Position numbers and translations under genes: made by a program. The notes under the pieces were generated by a model. That model was given only the letters and a program-made list of their open reading frames with translations. It had not been told where the DNA came from and did not search any database. A stretch of 37,372 bases of DNA from Caldilineales bacterium (GTDB lineage Bacteria; Chloroflexota; Anaerolineae; J102), in contig JAIBAP010000058.1 in assembly GCA_019695115.1 (NCBI GenBank), positions 1 through 37,372 of the forward strand, in the 5' to 3' direction. Below, one piece after another: positions 23,539 to 32,725 of the stretch; the stretch's first letter is position 1, and the number at the start of each line of letters is the position of its first letter.

Positions 23539-23695
23539 ATTCGCCGCAATCCTGGCCTTGTCGAACGTAGCGTGCTATACTAAACGCAAGCGACTTCAAG
23601 AACGTGAGTTCCGCTCCTGGCGTGACCACGGCTGCTAGAAGAAGGGACTGCCAGGGCCAGGCGCTCACCGGTCAGCAACCAGAGGAGAAGGTCAA

Positions 23696-25033
23696 ATGAA
23701 GCATCTGCATCTGTTCTATCGGCTTTTGGCGCTGGCATTGTCGGCGCTGGTGGTGCTCGTGGCCGCCAGCCTTGCCGAGGCCGCGCCGCCGGCGCCTGCG
23801 GCCGGCGTCGCCGAATCCAGTTTTTGGCTGGCCTACTACGCCGGGCCACGCGGCAGCCACGATATCTTCCTGGTCAGCGCCGATGGCCGCAGCAAGCGGC
23901 AACTGACCGGCCCCAACCGCTTCGACGAGGCCGAGCCTGCCTGGCGACCCGACGGCCGGGCCGTGGCCTACGAGTCGAACGAGCTTGACGACTACGACAT
24001 CTGGTTGGCGGCCGAGGGCGCCGCGCCCATCATGCTGATCGGCACCAGTGAAGATGAACTGGAGCCGGATTGGGCGCCGGATGGGCGGGCGATTGTCTTC
24101 GTGCAGGGGCCGTTCGTCGACACTATGGGCGTTCTGACCATTGCCGAAGAAGAAGTGGCCGAGCTGCTGCCGCTGGCTGAAGGCGCACTGTACGGGCGCT
24201 CGCCGGCGTGGTCGCCGGATGGCAGCCAGATCGCTTACATGGCCCTGCAGGACGGCCACTGGCAGATCTTCGTCTACGATTTTCGTTTCGACGCCGCCGA
24301 ACAGGCGTCGTTCTGCAGCCAACATTGCCGCTATCCCAGCTGGTCGCCCGACGGTCGTTTTCTCTTCTATCATGCCGCCAACGGGGGGTTGCAGCCCCTC
24401 ACCATCTGGCGGACGCCGGCCGATTCGGTGGGGAGCGGCGTGGATGCGCGGGTGGAGGTGCTCAAAGGCCAGGCGCCGGGTCGGCCAGACCAGGCAGCCG
24501 ACGGCCGGCTGGCTTTCAATGGCCCGAACGATCTCTTTCTGCTACCCGCGGGCGGCGCCGGACGCAAACTGATCCCCCACACCCGCGGCGGCATTGCGCC
24601 CGACTGGTCGCCGCCCCTGGCCTCCCCGCCCAAACTGGGACGGGCCATCGACCTGACGCCCCCGCCCACCCCCGCCCGTTATTTCGATCTGATCTGGGTG
24701 CCGGGCTGCAACCCGCGGCGGCCGGTGGTGGCCCTGGCCCTGCCGGGGCAGGGCGGCTGCACGCCGGGCGTCGAGACCTGGGATCTGGACGCCTTCGCCG
24801 ACGAACTGAGGGCGCTGGGGCTGATCGGCCGCCGCGAATGGCTGGTGGCTGTGCCGCTGGGCGGGAAAGCGAACCAGGGGCTGGTGATCAGAGAGACGGG
24901 GAACAGCCGCAAAGGCTGGATTCGCATCGGCGGCGGCTCGCCGGGCAGCGTGTGGCGCACACCCTACAGCCAGGCCACGCAGGTTGGCAATCGCTGCAAA
25001 TTGCGGATCGATTACACCTGGGAGTGCCGCTAA
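23696..25033 (+). CDS. Secreted TolB-like beta-propeller protein
   Basis: A 445-residue protein with an N-terminal signal peptide (about residues 1-30, ending A-E-A). Four or five repeats follow of the TolB/PD40 type: D-I-F-L-V-S-A-D-G-R-S-K-R-Q-L-T, then P-A-W-R-P-D-G-R-A-V-A-Y, P-D-W-A-P-D-G-R-A-I-V-F, P-A-W-S-P-D-G-S-Q-I-A-Y and P-S-W-S-P-D-G-R-F-L-F-Y. The C-terminal 130 residues (N-P-R-R-P-V-V on) contain several cysteines that may form disulfides. These propellers usually bind proteins or polysaccharides at the cell surface; no enzymatic residues are recognised. AGAGGAGAAGGTCAA precedes the ATG. The gene ends at a strong terminator and is divergent from the PEP-CTERM gene. Confidence 0.82.
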   Translation: MKHLHLFYRLLALALSALVVLVAASLAEAAPPAPAAGVAESSFWLAYYAGPRGSHDIFLVSADGRSKRQLTGPNRFDEAEPAWRPDGRAVAYESNELDDYDIWLAAEGAAPIMLIGTSEDELEPDWAPDGRAIVFVQGPFVDTMGVLTIAEEEVAELLPLAEGALYGRSPAWSPDGSQIAYMALQDGHWQIFVYDFRFDAAEQASFCSQHCRYPSWSPDGRFLFYHAANGGLQPLTIWRTPADSVGSGVDARVEVLKGQAPGRPDQAADGRLAFNGPNDLFLLPAGGAGRKLIPHTRGGIAPDWSPPLASPPKLGRAIDLTPPPTPARYFDLIWVPGCNPRRPVVALALPGQGGCTPGVETWDLDAFADELRALGLIGRREWLVAVPLGGKANQGLVIRETGNSRKGWIRIGGGSPGSVWRTPYSQATQVGNRCKLRIDYTWECR

Positions 25034-25037
25034 AAGC

Positions 25038-25075
25038 AAAAGAACCGCCGGATTTCTGTATCCGGCGGTTCTTTT
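25038..25075. terminator. Bidirectional rho-independent terminator
   Basis: AAGAACCGCCGGAT, six loop bases, then ATCCGGCGGTTCTTTT form a strong stem with T-runs on both strands. It ends the propeller gene (plus) and, on the other strand, the serine tRNA transcript 3 bp away. Confidence 0.9.
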
Positions 25076-25076
25076 G

Positions 25077-25173
<97 letters not shown>

Positions 25174-25199
25174 GTAGGGTATAAGGGCGACCAACAAGG

Positions 25200-25284
25200 C
25201 GGAGGGAGAGGGATTCGAACCCCCGGCACCGTGAGGTGCAACTGTTTTCAAGACAGTCGCCATCGTCCACTCGGCCATCCCTCC
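25200..25284 (-). tRNA. tRNA-Ser(UGA)
   Basis: Acceptor GGAGGGA pairs with TCCCTCC. The anticodon stem CTGT/ACAG carries loop C-T-T-G-A-A-A (anticodon at 25248-25250), reading UCA-type serine codons. A long variable arm (GCACCTCACGGTGC) fits serine. No CCA is encoded. It is upstream of the other serine tRNA in the same transcript, 26 bp apart. Confidence 0.95.
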
Positions 25285-25317
25285 GTGGGCGGGCCTCCCT
25301 CGACTTGGGCGGAGAAA

Positions 25318-25347
25318 ATCATATCATCGCGGGGGAGGGGCTGTCAA
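25318..25347 (-). promoter_or_regulatory. Promoter for the tRNA-Ser pair
   Basis: On the minus strand TTGACA (25342-25347), 18 bp spacer, TATGAT (25318-25323). The -35 is perfect and the -10 is 5 of 6. The predicted start lies about 25 bp before the first tRNA. Confidence 0.7.
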
Positions 25348-25353
25348 AAACAT

Positions 25354-25403
25354 AGGTGCGACGCACTTCTAGGTGCGACGCACTTCCAAAGTGCGTCGCA
25401 CCT
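25354..25403. repeat. Dispersed palindrome, copy 3 (one and a half units)
   Basis: A half unit (25354-25369) is followed by a full unit (25371-25403) identical to the copy at 18791-18823. It sits between the tRNA promoter and the carH promoter. Confidence 0.85.
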
Positions 25404-25410
25404 ACCAACA

Positions 25411-25456
25411 ATCTTGCCAACCATTTGTCAATCTTTTTCAAACAAAAACTTGACAT
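25411..25456 (+). promoter_or_regulatory. Putative CarH operator (direct repeats)
   Basis: TTGCCAA (25414-25420), TTGTCAA (25425-25431, 11 bp on) and TTTTCAA (25435-25441, 10 bp on) are directly repeated just before the -35 TTGACA (25450-25455). Thermus CarH is known to bind 11-bp direct repeats overlapping a -35 element, so autorepression in the dark is plausible. The site is inferred from pattern only. Confidence 0.5.
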
Positions 25457-25478
25457 GCCGCCCGGACTATGCTAAATT
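25450..25478 (+). promoter_or_regulatory. Promoter of the carH operon
   Basis: TTGACA (25450-25455), 17 bp spacer, TAAATT (25473-25478, 4 of 6 consensus). It lies 70 bp before the carH ATG. The direct-repeat operator-like boxes lie just upstream. Confidence 0.6.
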
Positions 25479-25548
25479 CCCCTCGACAAAAGCTGTACGA
25501 CTCCCTCTGACTGTCCACTTCCTGCTCGCGCCGCCGGCGCCCCTCCCT

Positions 25549-26895
25549 ATGGCCGCACACCTCGACGACACCCCCACCTTCAACCTCAAAGCCGTCGTGC
25601 AAGATACCGGCCTCAAGCCCGACACCCTGCGGGCGTGGGAGCGGCGATACGGTCTGCCTTCGCCCGGCCGCACCACCGGCAAACACCGCCTCTATTCGCA
25701 GCGCGACATCGAAATCCTCAAGTGGCTCAATGCCCGCCAGGAAGACGGCCTCAGCATCAGCCGCGCTGTCGACCTCTGGCGCAAGCTGGAAAGCGAGGGC
25801 GAAGACCCGCTGGCCGTGAGCGAAACCGTTGACTTTGCGCTGGCGCCGCCGACCGTGGCCGGCCAGAACCTGGTCGAAGTGCGCGAGGGCTGGGTGCGGG
25901 CCTGCCTCGACTACGACGAAGCCCGGGCCGAAGCCCACCTGGCTCAGGCCTTTGCCCTCTTCCCCCCCGAAGTCGTCGTCCTGGAGGTGCTGAGGCAGGG
26001 CATGGTGATGGTGGGCGATGGTTGGCATCGGGGCGAGATCACCGCACAGCAAGAGCACTTCACCTCGGAACTGGCCGTCCGGCGTCTCGAAGCCCTGATC
26101 GGGGCCATCCAACCCACCCGCCCCACCCGCATCGTGGTTGGCTGCCCGCCCGAAGAAACCCACACCTTCAGCCCCCTGGTCATCAACTTCCTCCTCCGGC
26201 GCCAGGGCCACCAGACCCTTTTCCTGGGCGCCAACATCCCTATCACCCGTTTCGAGGCCACGCTCGCCCAAACCCGGCCCCATCTCGTCATCCTCACCGC
26301 CCAGCTTCTGCACACCGCCGCCACCCTGGCCGACATGGCCGAGACCCTGCGGCAGACTCGCATCCCGCTGGGCTTCGGCGGCCTGGTCTTCGCCCACACC
26401 TCCGGCCTGGCCGCCCGCATCCCCGGCCACTACCTGGGCGACCGCATGGAGGCGGCGGTGAGCCGGGTCGAACGCCTTTTCAGCGCCCCCGCTGAGCCGC
26501 CCACCGCCATCCCCCTCCCCAGCGGCTACGATCAGGCCATCGAGCACTATCTCGACCAGCGACCGCTGATCGGCGCCCGCGTCTCCGAGATGTTGCAGGG
26601 CCGCATGGCCGACTTGAACCCGTTTTACCTCTTCATCGCCAACACCAATCTGGCCCAGAACATCCATGCTGCGTTACGATTGGGCAATTTGGATTTCCTC
26701 GGCCCCGAAATGACCTGGATCCGCAGCCTCCTGTACGAACGCCAGATCCCCGACGAGGCCCTGAACGCCTACATCCGCGCCTATGCCGACGCCGCCAAAG
26801 CCACGCTCGACGCCCGCGGGGCGCCGATCATCGCCTGGCTCGACGCCACCCTTGCCCACCTCGCTCAAGCCAACGGCCAGGCAAGACCAGCCTGA
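25549..26895 (+). CDS. carH: CarH/LitR-like MerR-family B12-dependent photoreceptor regulator
   Basis: A 448-residue protein from ATG 25549; a longer frame upstream runs through a tRNA and is not real. Residues 10-75 are a MerR winged helix (T-L-R-A-W-E-R-R-Y-G-L-P-S-P). A four-helix B12-binding bundle (about 107-190) contains W159-H160-R-G-E and E169-H170, at the same spacing as the Trp131, His132 and Glu141 that cap adenosylcobalamin in Thermus CarH. The Rossmann cobalamin domain (about 193-325) has E203-T-H205, the likely lower ligand position. Such proteins bind DNA as tetramers in the dark and release it when light breaks the Co-C bond. About 120 extra C-terminal residues exceed the usual length of near 290. 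It heads a photolyase operon. Confidence 0.88.
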   Translation: MAAHLDDTPTFNLKAVVQDTGLKPDTLRAWERRYGLPSPGRTTGKHRLYSQRDIEILKWLNARQEDGLSISRAVDLWRKLESEGEDPLAVSETVDFALAPPTVAGQNLVEVREGWVRACLDYDEARAEAHLAQAFALFPPEVVVLEVLRQGMVMVGDGWHRGEITAQQEHFTSELAVRRLEALIGAIQPTRPTRIVVGCPPEETHTFSPLVINFLLRRQGHQTLFLGANIPITRFEATLAQTRPHLVILTAQLLHTAATLADMAETLRQTRIPLGFGGLVFAHTSGLAARIPGHYLGDRMEAAVSRVERLFSAPAEPPTAIPLPSGYDQAIEHYLDQRPLIGARVSEMLQGRMADLNPFYLFIANTNLAQNIHAALRLGNLDFLGPEMTWIRSLLYERQIPDEALNAYIRAYADAAKATLDARGAPIIAWLDATLAHLAQANGQARPA

Positions 26896-26941
26896 GCTCG
26901 AAAACATCAGCCACATCGACGCCCGAAAAGGAACCCAACCC

Positions 26942-27874
26942 ATGCGTGTCTTGATCACCGGCGGCCCCGGTCTCATTGGCTCCCCCCTGGCTGCCAGCCT
27001 GGCAGGGGACGGCCACGATGTCATCTTCCTCACCCGCAACCCCGGCCGCCTGGCCGGGCGACTTCCCAAAGGCGTACGCGCCCATGCCTGGGATGCCCGC
27101 ACCGCCGGCGGTTGGCTCGCCCTGGCCGACGGCGCCGGGGCCATTGTCAACCTGGCCGGTGAAAGCATTGCCGGAACCGGTCGCATCCCCAGCCGCTGGA
27201 CGGGCAAACGCAAAGAAGCCATCTACACCAGCCGGGTCTATGCTGGATTGGCGGTGGTGGACGCTGTCGAAGCCGCCGCCAGGAAACCGCAAGTCGTCAT
27301 CCAGGCTTCGGCCGTGGGCTACTACGGCCAGCGCGAGGACGATGTCATCCTGACCGAGCAGAGCGCCGCCGGCGATGATTTCCTGGGCAAGGTCTGCGTC
27401 GCCTGGGAAAAATCGACGGCGCCGGTGGAAGAGATGGGCGTGCGCCGCTGCCTCCTCCGCACCGGCCTCGTCCTGGCCAACCAGAAAGGCTCGCCCCTGC
27501 CCCTGGCCGCCCTCCCCTTCCGCTTCTTTGCCGGCGGGCCGTTGGGCAGCGGCGACCAATATTGGCCGTGGATACACATCCACGACGAAGTGGCCGCCAT
27601 CCGCTTCCTGATCGACAACGACAAAGCCTCCGGCCCCTTCAACCTTACCGCTCCCAACCCCGTCAGCAACCGCGAATTCGCCGCCGTGCTCGGGCGCGTC
27701 CTCCATCGCCCCACCCTCGTGCCCGCGCCCGGCCTGGCCCTGCGCCTGGCCCTGGGTGAGATCGCCACCCTCGTGCTCGACGGCCAGCGCGCTGTCCCCC
27801 AGAAGCTACTCGACTTGGGCTTCAAATTCCGCTACGCTGAACTTTTCTACGCCCTGCGCAACCTGTTTGCCTGA
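26942..27874 (+). CDS. TIGR01777-family NAD-dependent epimerase (SulA/YfcH-like)
   Basis: A 310-residue protein starting at ATG 26942, 47 bp after carH; the longer frame is a shadow. The Rossmann nucleotide-binding loop T-G-G-P-G-L-I-G (residues 6-13; usually GGTGFIG) is followed by [15 protein letters not shown] and a C-terminal DUF1731 region with [12 protein letters not shown]-x-F. This family often lies beside photolyases and LitR/CarH genes. The reaction is unknown. It is most likely in the light-induced operon. Confidence 0.88.
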   Translation: MRVLITGGPGLIGSPLAASLAGDGHDVIFLTRNPGRLAGRLPKGVRAHAWDARTAGGWLALADGAGAIVNLAGESIAGTGRIPSRWTGKRKEAIYTSRVYAGLAVVDAVEAAARKPQVVIQASAVGYYGQREDDVILTEQSAAGDDFLGKVCVAWEKSTAPVEEMGVRRCLLRTGLVLANQKGSPLPLAALPFRFFAGGPLGSGDQYWPWIHIHDEVAAIRFLIDNDKASGPFNLTAPNPVSNREFAAVLGRVLHRPTLVPAPGLALRLALGEIATLVLDGQRAVPQKLLDLGFKFRYAELFYALRNLFA

Positions 27875-27932
27875 GATTTCTCTGGCGGACACTGCCGCCG
27901 CCTTGCCTGCTCGCCGGCAACTCATAGCGCCC

Positions 27933-28388
27933 ATGAAAACCTTCAACCATCGTTTCCGCGTGGCCGCGCCCCTGGCCGAAGTCGCCGCCTTCCATCGCCG
28001 TTCCGCCAGCATGGGCGCCATCACCCCACCGCCGGTCATCGTCCGCGTGCATCAGGCGCCGGCCGAGTTGGCCGGCGGTGACGAGATGAGCTTCAGCCTT
28101 TGGTTCGGCCCGGTCCCCATCCGCTGGCTGGCCAGGATCGAGGACGTCACGCCCAACGGTTTTAGCGACCGCCAGATTTCGGGGCCATTCGCTGCCTGGG
28201 TTCACCGCCATACCTTTGTCGGCGTGGGCGAAAACGCCACCGATGTCTTCGACGCCATCGCCTTCGCACCCAAGCCCGGCGGCTTCGACGGGCTGGTGGG
28301 GCGGGTGATGGCCCTCAGCCTGCCGTTTCTTTTCGCTTTTCGCGGTTGGAAGACCCGCCGCCTGCTCGAACGCCGCCCCCGCCGATGA
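27933..28388 (+). CDS. SRPBCC-like (START/Bet v1-fold) protein
   Basis: The protein has 151 residues, from ATG 27933 ([21 protein letters not shown]). The overall pattern of alternating strands ([21 protein letters not shown]) and a final helix suggests the SRPBCC fold, which binds hydrophobic ligands. Such proteins commonly sit beside TIGR01777 epimerases and photolyases. The gene ends in an ATGA overlap with the photolyase start, so the two are coupled. Confidence 0.72.
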   Translation: MKTFNHRFRVAAPLAEVAAFHRRSASMGAITPPPVIVRVHQAPAELAGGDEMSFSLWFGPVPIRWLARIEDVTPNGFSDRQISGPFAAWVHRHTFVGVGENATDVFDAIAFAPKPGGFDGLVGRVMALSLPFLFAFRGWKTRRLLERRPRR

Positions 28389-29779
28389 CCGTTGCCATCT
28401 GGTGGATTCGCCGCGACCTGCGCCTGGCCGACAACCCCGCCCTGGCCGCGGCCCTGGCCCATGCCGATGAGGTCGTGCCGCTGTTCGTGCTCGACCCCTT
28501 CTTCGCCACCTCCCCCTTTGTGGGCGACAAGCGGCGGGCGTTTCTGTGGGGTGGGCTGGGGGAACTGGCAGGGGATCTGCAACGGGTGGGCGGGCGTCTG
28601 ATCATCCGCCGCGGCCAGCCGCTGCCGCAATTGCGCCGGATCGTCCAGGAGACCGGCGCCAACGCCATCTTCGCCGGCGCCGACCATGCCGCCTATGCCC
28701 GCCGTCGCGACGCTGCTGTGACCGCCGCCCTCCCCCTCCGTCTGGTCGATGGCCTCACCGTCCATCCCCCCAACGCCGTGCTCAAGCCGGACGGCAGCCC
28801 CTACACCGTCTTCACACCCTTCAGCCGGGCTTGGAAGACCCTGCCCCGCCCTGTCCCCCAACCTGCTCCGGCCGCCATCGTCACCCCGGATGGCCCCGCC
28901 TCTGACGGCCTGCCGGCCATCGACCCCACCCCCACCTTCCCACCTGGCGAAGCAGAGGCCCTACGCCGGCTGCTGGCTTTCACCGCCGGTCGTCCGGCGC
29001 CCCTCCTGGCCTATGGCGACGCCCGCAACCGCATGGATGTGGACGGTACAGCGCAGCTTTCGCCCTATCTCCGGTTCGGCATGATCTCCCCTCGTCAGGC
29101 AGTGGCGGCGGCCGATGCGGCCAGCGACCGCGCCCGCGGCGAGGGAGAACGCAAGAGCGCCGAAACCTGGCTGAACGAACTCATCTGGCGGGAGTTCTAT
29201 CAGAGCATCCTCTACCACCACCCCCACGTCCTCGGCCGCTCGTTTCGCCCTGAGTTCGAGGCCATCCGCTGGAGCGAGGACGCGGCCGCCTTCGCCGCCT
29301 GGTGCGCGGGCAGCACCGGCTACCCGATCGTGGATGCGGCCATGCGCCAACTGGTGCAGACGGGCTGGATGCACAACCGCGCCCGTATGATCACCGCCTC
29401 GTTCCTGGTCAAGGACCTCTTGATCGACTGGCGCTGGGGCGAGCGTTTCTTCATGCAACACCTGATCGACGGCGACCCGGCGGCCAACAACGGCGGCTGG
29501 CAGTGGACGGCGGGCGTCGGCACCGACGCCGCCCCCTATTTCCGCGTCTTCAACCCCGTGCTGCAGAGCGCCAAATTCGACCCCGACGGCGTCTTCATCC
29601 GCCGCTGGCTACCCGAATTGGCCGCCGTCCCCACCTCCTACCTTCACGCCCCCTGGACGATGCCGACCTCACTCCAGCAAGCGGCCCACTGCATCATCGG
29701 CCGTGACTACCCGGCGCCCATCGTCGACCATGCCTGGGCGCGGGAGCGGGCGCTGGCGGCCTATCGGGTTCAACCTTGA
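28385..29779 (+). CDS. phrB: Deoxyribodipyrimidine photolyase (class I CPD type)
   Basis: A 464-residue protein that repairs UV-induced pyrimidine dimers with blue light. The N-terminal antenna-binding domain starts [16 protein letters not shown]. The FAD-binding C-terminal domain has [11 protein letters not shown], the [13 protein letters not shown] segment, W-M-H-N-R-A-R-M-I[10 protein letters not shown] and [12 protein letters not shown], all hallmarks. ATG 28385 overlaps the stop of the preceding gene. An in-frame upstream ATG at 28346 is inside that gene and disfavoured. Regulation by CarH is inferred from operon position. Confidence 0.95.
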   Translation: MTVAIWWIRRDLRLADNPALAAALAHADEVVPLFVLDPFFATSPFVGDKRRAFLWGGLGELAGDLQRVGGRLIIRRGQPLPQLRRIVQETGANAIFAGADHAAYARRRDAAVTAALPLRLVDGLTVHPPNAVLKPDGSPYTVFTPFSRAWKTLPRPVPQPAPAAIVTPDGPASDGLPAIDPTPTFPPGEAEALRRLLAFTAGRPAPLLAYGDARNRMDVDGTAQLSPYLRFGMISPRQAVAAADAASDRARGEGERKSAETWLNELIWREFYQSILYHHPHVLGRSFRPEFEAIRWSEDAAAFAAWCAGSTGYPIVDAAMRQLVQTGWMHNRARMITASFLVKDLLIDWRWGERFFMQHLIDGDPAANNGGWQWTAGVGTDAAPYFRVFNPVLQSAKFDPDGVFIRRWLPELAAVPTSYLHAPWTMPTSLQQAAHCIIGRDYPAPIVDHAWARERALAAYRVQP

Positions 29780-29863
29780 AATTCATGCTGCCAACCCGAC
29801 AGGCATCAGTATCACGCGCTCACGCGACAATTCGGCCGCATAAGACACTGCCGCCTGGCATCT

Positions 29864-31168
29864 CTACACCCCCGCCGCCTCGTGCAGCTTACGCTCCTCC
29901 AGGGCGCGAGCGCGCATTTGGCCGCGCAGCACGGCAATGTCGCGCGGGACGAGATAGGCGGTGAAGAACAGGAAGACGGTGCCCAACAGCCAGGCCGTGG
30001 TGCAGATGATCAGAATGGCGTTGCCCAGCGATGAATCACGGGCGATGAACCCGGCCAGCAGCGGCGCCGCCGCCGCGCCGGCGCTTTCGATGAAGTACTG
30101 GATGGCGAGGGCCGAACTGCGCACCTCGGGCAGGGTGATGTCGTAGACGGTGGAAATCACATTGGGCGAGGCAAAGGGGATGAAGAGGGCGGTGATCAGC
30201 AACATGATCATGAACAGGCCCTGGTTGACCATCGGCACGCGCAGGGTCAGGTTGAGGAGGATGGCCCCCACCAGCACGCCCACCAATGCCACGATCACCC
30301 GGCCCCGGTTCGTGCGCTTGAACAGCGTATCGCCCAGCAACCCGCCCACGAAATAGCCTGCCGCCAACACCAGGATGGCCGGCGCCATCGTCGTCAGGAT
30401 GGCCCCCTGGCTGTAGTTCCGCTCGGTTTCCAGATAGCGGAAGAACCAGAACGTGATCACATTCCAGGGGAAGACGCCCACGAATCCCTGGGCAAAGAGG
30501 AACAGCAGGCTGGGCTTACGAAAAAGTCCCCAGGCCAGCTGCCAGTCGAAGCGGTACACCCCCATTTCTTCCATCCCGGCCAGCTCCGGCTCGCTCTGGC
30601 CGCGCGGCGGCTCCTTGATCACGAAGAAGATCACCACCGCCATCACGACGCCCAACGAACCGGTGATGAAGAAGACGCTCCGCCACCCCAACGTGCCTGC
30701 CAGCAGGGTGGCTATAACCAGACCGGCCATGTAGCCCAGCGGCTGTGTCAACTGCAAAAGCCCGTAGACCTTGCCGCGCATCTCCGGGCCGAAATAGTCG
30801 GAGACCAGGCTGAAGATGCCGGGGTAAGCGGAATCATCGATGCCGGTGCTGGCGCGGGTGACCAGGAAAGCCGAGTAGGTCGGCGCCAGGGCATTGAGCC
30901 AGGTGGTGGATCCCCAGATGAACGAGGCCAGCGCCAGAAGCTTGGCCCGCGCATAACGGTCATAAAGATAACCCCATAACGGATACATCAACGCTCCCAC
31001 TAACAGCGCCCCGGTCGAGACGGCCCCCATCTGCACCTCGTCGATCCCGAACGTGTTCATGATCGGCGTCGTCAGCGGGCCGATCAACAGGCGGTCGGAC
31101 TGGTGAAGAAACATGAAAATAAAGAGGACGATGACAACGATCCAACGACGGCGAATGAAACGCTCCAT
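29864..31168 (-). CDS. Major facilitator superfamily transporter
   Basis: A 434-residue, twelve-helix inner-membrane protein starting at ATG 31168 (AAGGAACCG upstream). The loop after helix 2 reads G-Y-L-Y-D-R-Y-A-R-A-K, a form of the conserved MFS motif between helices 2 and 3. The central loop carries the usual long hydrophilic stretch. The sulfatase divergent from it suggests transport of an organic acid, sugar or sulfated compound, but the substrate is not known. The longer frame to 31501 is upstream DNA. Confidence 0.88.
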   Translation of the reverse strand: MERFIRRRWIVVIVLFIFMFLHQSDRLLIGPLTTPIMNTFGIDEVQMGAVSTGALLVGALMYPLWGYLYDRYARAKLLALASFIWGSTTWLNALAPTYSAFLVTRASTGIDDSAYPGIFSLVSDYFGPEMRGKVYGLLQLTQPLGYMAGLVIATLLAGTLGWRSVFFITGSLGVVMAVVIFFVIKEPPRGQSEPELAGMEEMGVYRFDWQLAWGLFRKPSLLFLFAQGFVGVFPWNVITFWFFRYLETERNYSQGAILTTMAPAILVLAAGYFVGGLLGDTLFKRTNRGRVIVALVGVLVGAILLNLTLRVPMVNQGLFMIMLLITALFIPFASPNVISTVYDITLPEVRSSALAIQYFIESAGAAAAPLLAGFIARDSSLGNAILIICTTAWLLGTVFLFFTAYLVPRDIAVLRGQMRARALEERKLHEAAGV

Positions 31169-31294
31169 GGCTTCGGTTCCTTGTGGTGTGGAGGCTGGTG
31201 GCTTTTGACAGTGCAACGGCGCAAAAACGAGGGCAATCGTAACGCCTCGGGCGGTTTTTTGGCAACACGGGCCGCGTCGCCAACGAGCGGCAAA

Positions 31295-31323
31295 TTGCGG
31301 CCCCCCACCGACTGTGCTAGGAT
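31295..31323 (+). promoter_or_regulatory. Possible promoter for the sulfatase
   Basis: TTGCGG (31295-31300), 17 bp spacer, TAGGAT (31318-31323). The boxes match 3 and 4 of 6 bases. The 304-bp divergent intergenic region (31169-31472) holds this and the repeat-like CTTCGTGATCTTCGTGGC; no gene is visible. Confidence 0.3.
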
Positions 31324-31472
31324 TGATGTGCTGCCCGTTGGCAGTGGCGCCGCCGACGGTGCAACGCTTCCCACGCCTCACGAGCCAGGACTTTGTGTTG
31401 TCTTCGTGATCTTCGTGGCTTTGTGTGCGACAGGGTTGCGACTGCCAGACAATCATCTTGTATGGAGACGAA

Positions 31473-32708
31473 ATGAGCAACGAAAAGCCAAACTTCATCA
31501 TCGTCTTGCTTGACGATCTGGGCTATGGCGATCTCGGCTGCTTTGGTTCGGAGACGATCCGCAGCCCGCGCATCGATAGCCTGGCGGCCGAGGGCGCCAA
31601 ACTAACGGCCATGTACACACCCGTGGCCGTTTGTAGCCCCTCGCGCGCGGCTCTGCTCACCGGTCGCCAGCCGCAGCGAACCGGCGTCACCTACGCGCTG
31701 CAAGATCACGATACGATTGGCTTGCCTGCCTCGGAACTGACTCTGGCCCAACTGCTCAAAGACCAGGGCTACCGCACAGCCCTGGCGGGCAAATGGCATC
31801 TCGGCTCGTTGCCCCAATTCAACCCCACCCACTACGGCTTCGACTATTTCTTCGGCGTGCTCTACAGCAACGACCTCCAACCCTTCGATCTCTACAAGAA
31901 CGAAGCCATCCTGGAAAAGGAGACGAACCAGGCCGCATTGAGCCGGCGTTTCACCAACCAGATCATCCAATTCATCCGCAAAGCGCCCGACCAGCCGTTT
32001 TTTGCCTACCTGTCGCACATCATGCCGCACGAGCCGCTCAGCGTCGAAGCGCCTTTTCAGGGTAAATCGCGGGCCGGGCTTTACGGCGACACCATCGAGA
32101 GCGTCGATTTCCATCTCGGCCGCCTGCTCGACCGGCTGGAAGGCGAGTTCGGCATCCGCGACAACACTTTTATTGTCGTCCTTAGCGACAACGGCCCCTG
32201 GCACGAGGGCAGCGCCGGCGGCTTGAGCGGGCGAAAGCGGAGTGTGTACGAAGGCGGGGTGCGGGTCCCATGCGTGATCCGCTACCCGCGCGGGATTCCG
32301 CCCGGACTGGTCATCGACCAGCCCACCTCGATGATGGACTTCGTCCCGACCATGGTGAGGATGGCGGGCGGCGCGCTGCCACCCGATCGTGAGTACGATG
32401 GCCTGGACATCGGCCCAGCCCTGGCCGGCGGCCCTATGCCCGCCCGTCCGCCTCTCTTTTTCACCGGCCCTACCCCACCCAATGTCACCCAGTCGCCTGC
32501 CACGGCGCTGCGAGCGGGTCGCTGGAAGCTGGTGGTGGCGCCTGGAACCCCAGACCGCGTCCGACTCTATGATCTCGAGGCTGACAGCGCCGAGAGCATG
32601 AACCTGGCCGCCGACCATCCCGACGTGGTGGCGCAGATGCTGGGCGAGATCAACACCCTGAGCACCGCCGGGCGCTATCGAGGCCCCCGCAAAACCCGCA
32701 ACGCCTGA
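31473..32708 (+). CDS. Sulfatase (formylglycine-type arylsulfatase family)
   Basis: A 411-residue protein. The signature [12 protein letters not shown] starts at Cys54, the residue converted to formylglycine by a maturase. Metal-binding D14-D15 in [10 protein letters not shown] and the later V-L-S-D-N-G-P are present. It hydrolyses sulfate esters. No signal peptide is visible, so it may be cytoplasmic, which is unusual for this class. The start at 31473 follows TGGAGACGAA. It is divergent from an MFS transporter, with which it may form an uptake-and-use pair. No maturase is in the window. Confidence 0.9.
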   Translation: MSNEKPNFIIVLLDDLGYGDLGCFGSETIRSPRIDSLAAEGAKLTAMYTPVAVCSPSRAALLTGRQPQRTGVTYALQDHDTIGLPASELTLAQLLKDQGYRTALAGKWHLGSLPQFNPTHYGFDYFFGVLYSNDLQPFDLYKNEAILEKETNQAALSRRFTNQIIQFIRKAPDQPFFAYLSHIMPHEPLSVEAPFQGKSRAGLYGDTIESVDFHLGRLLDRLEGEFGIRDNTFIVVLSDNGPWHEGSAGGLSGRKRSVYEGGVRVPCVIRYPRGIPPGLVIDQPTSMMDFVPTMVRMAGGALPPDREYDGLDIGPALAGGPMPARPPLFFTGPTPPNVTQSPATALRAGRWKLVVAPGTPDRVRLYDLEADSAESMNLAADHPDVVAQMLGEINTLSTAGRYRGPRKTRNA

Positions 32709-32725
32709 TCCGAACGGGGCGGATC

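Noticed and set aside
24542-25039. Minus-strand ORF across the end of the propeller gene
   Set aside because: It is antisense to a protein with a signal peptide and clear repeats, with no family of its own.
25231-25548. N-terminal extension of the CarH-like regulator
   Set aside because: It would read through tRNA-Ser(UGA) and a palindrome; the MerR domain begins soon after ATG 25549.
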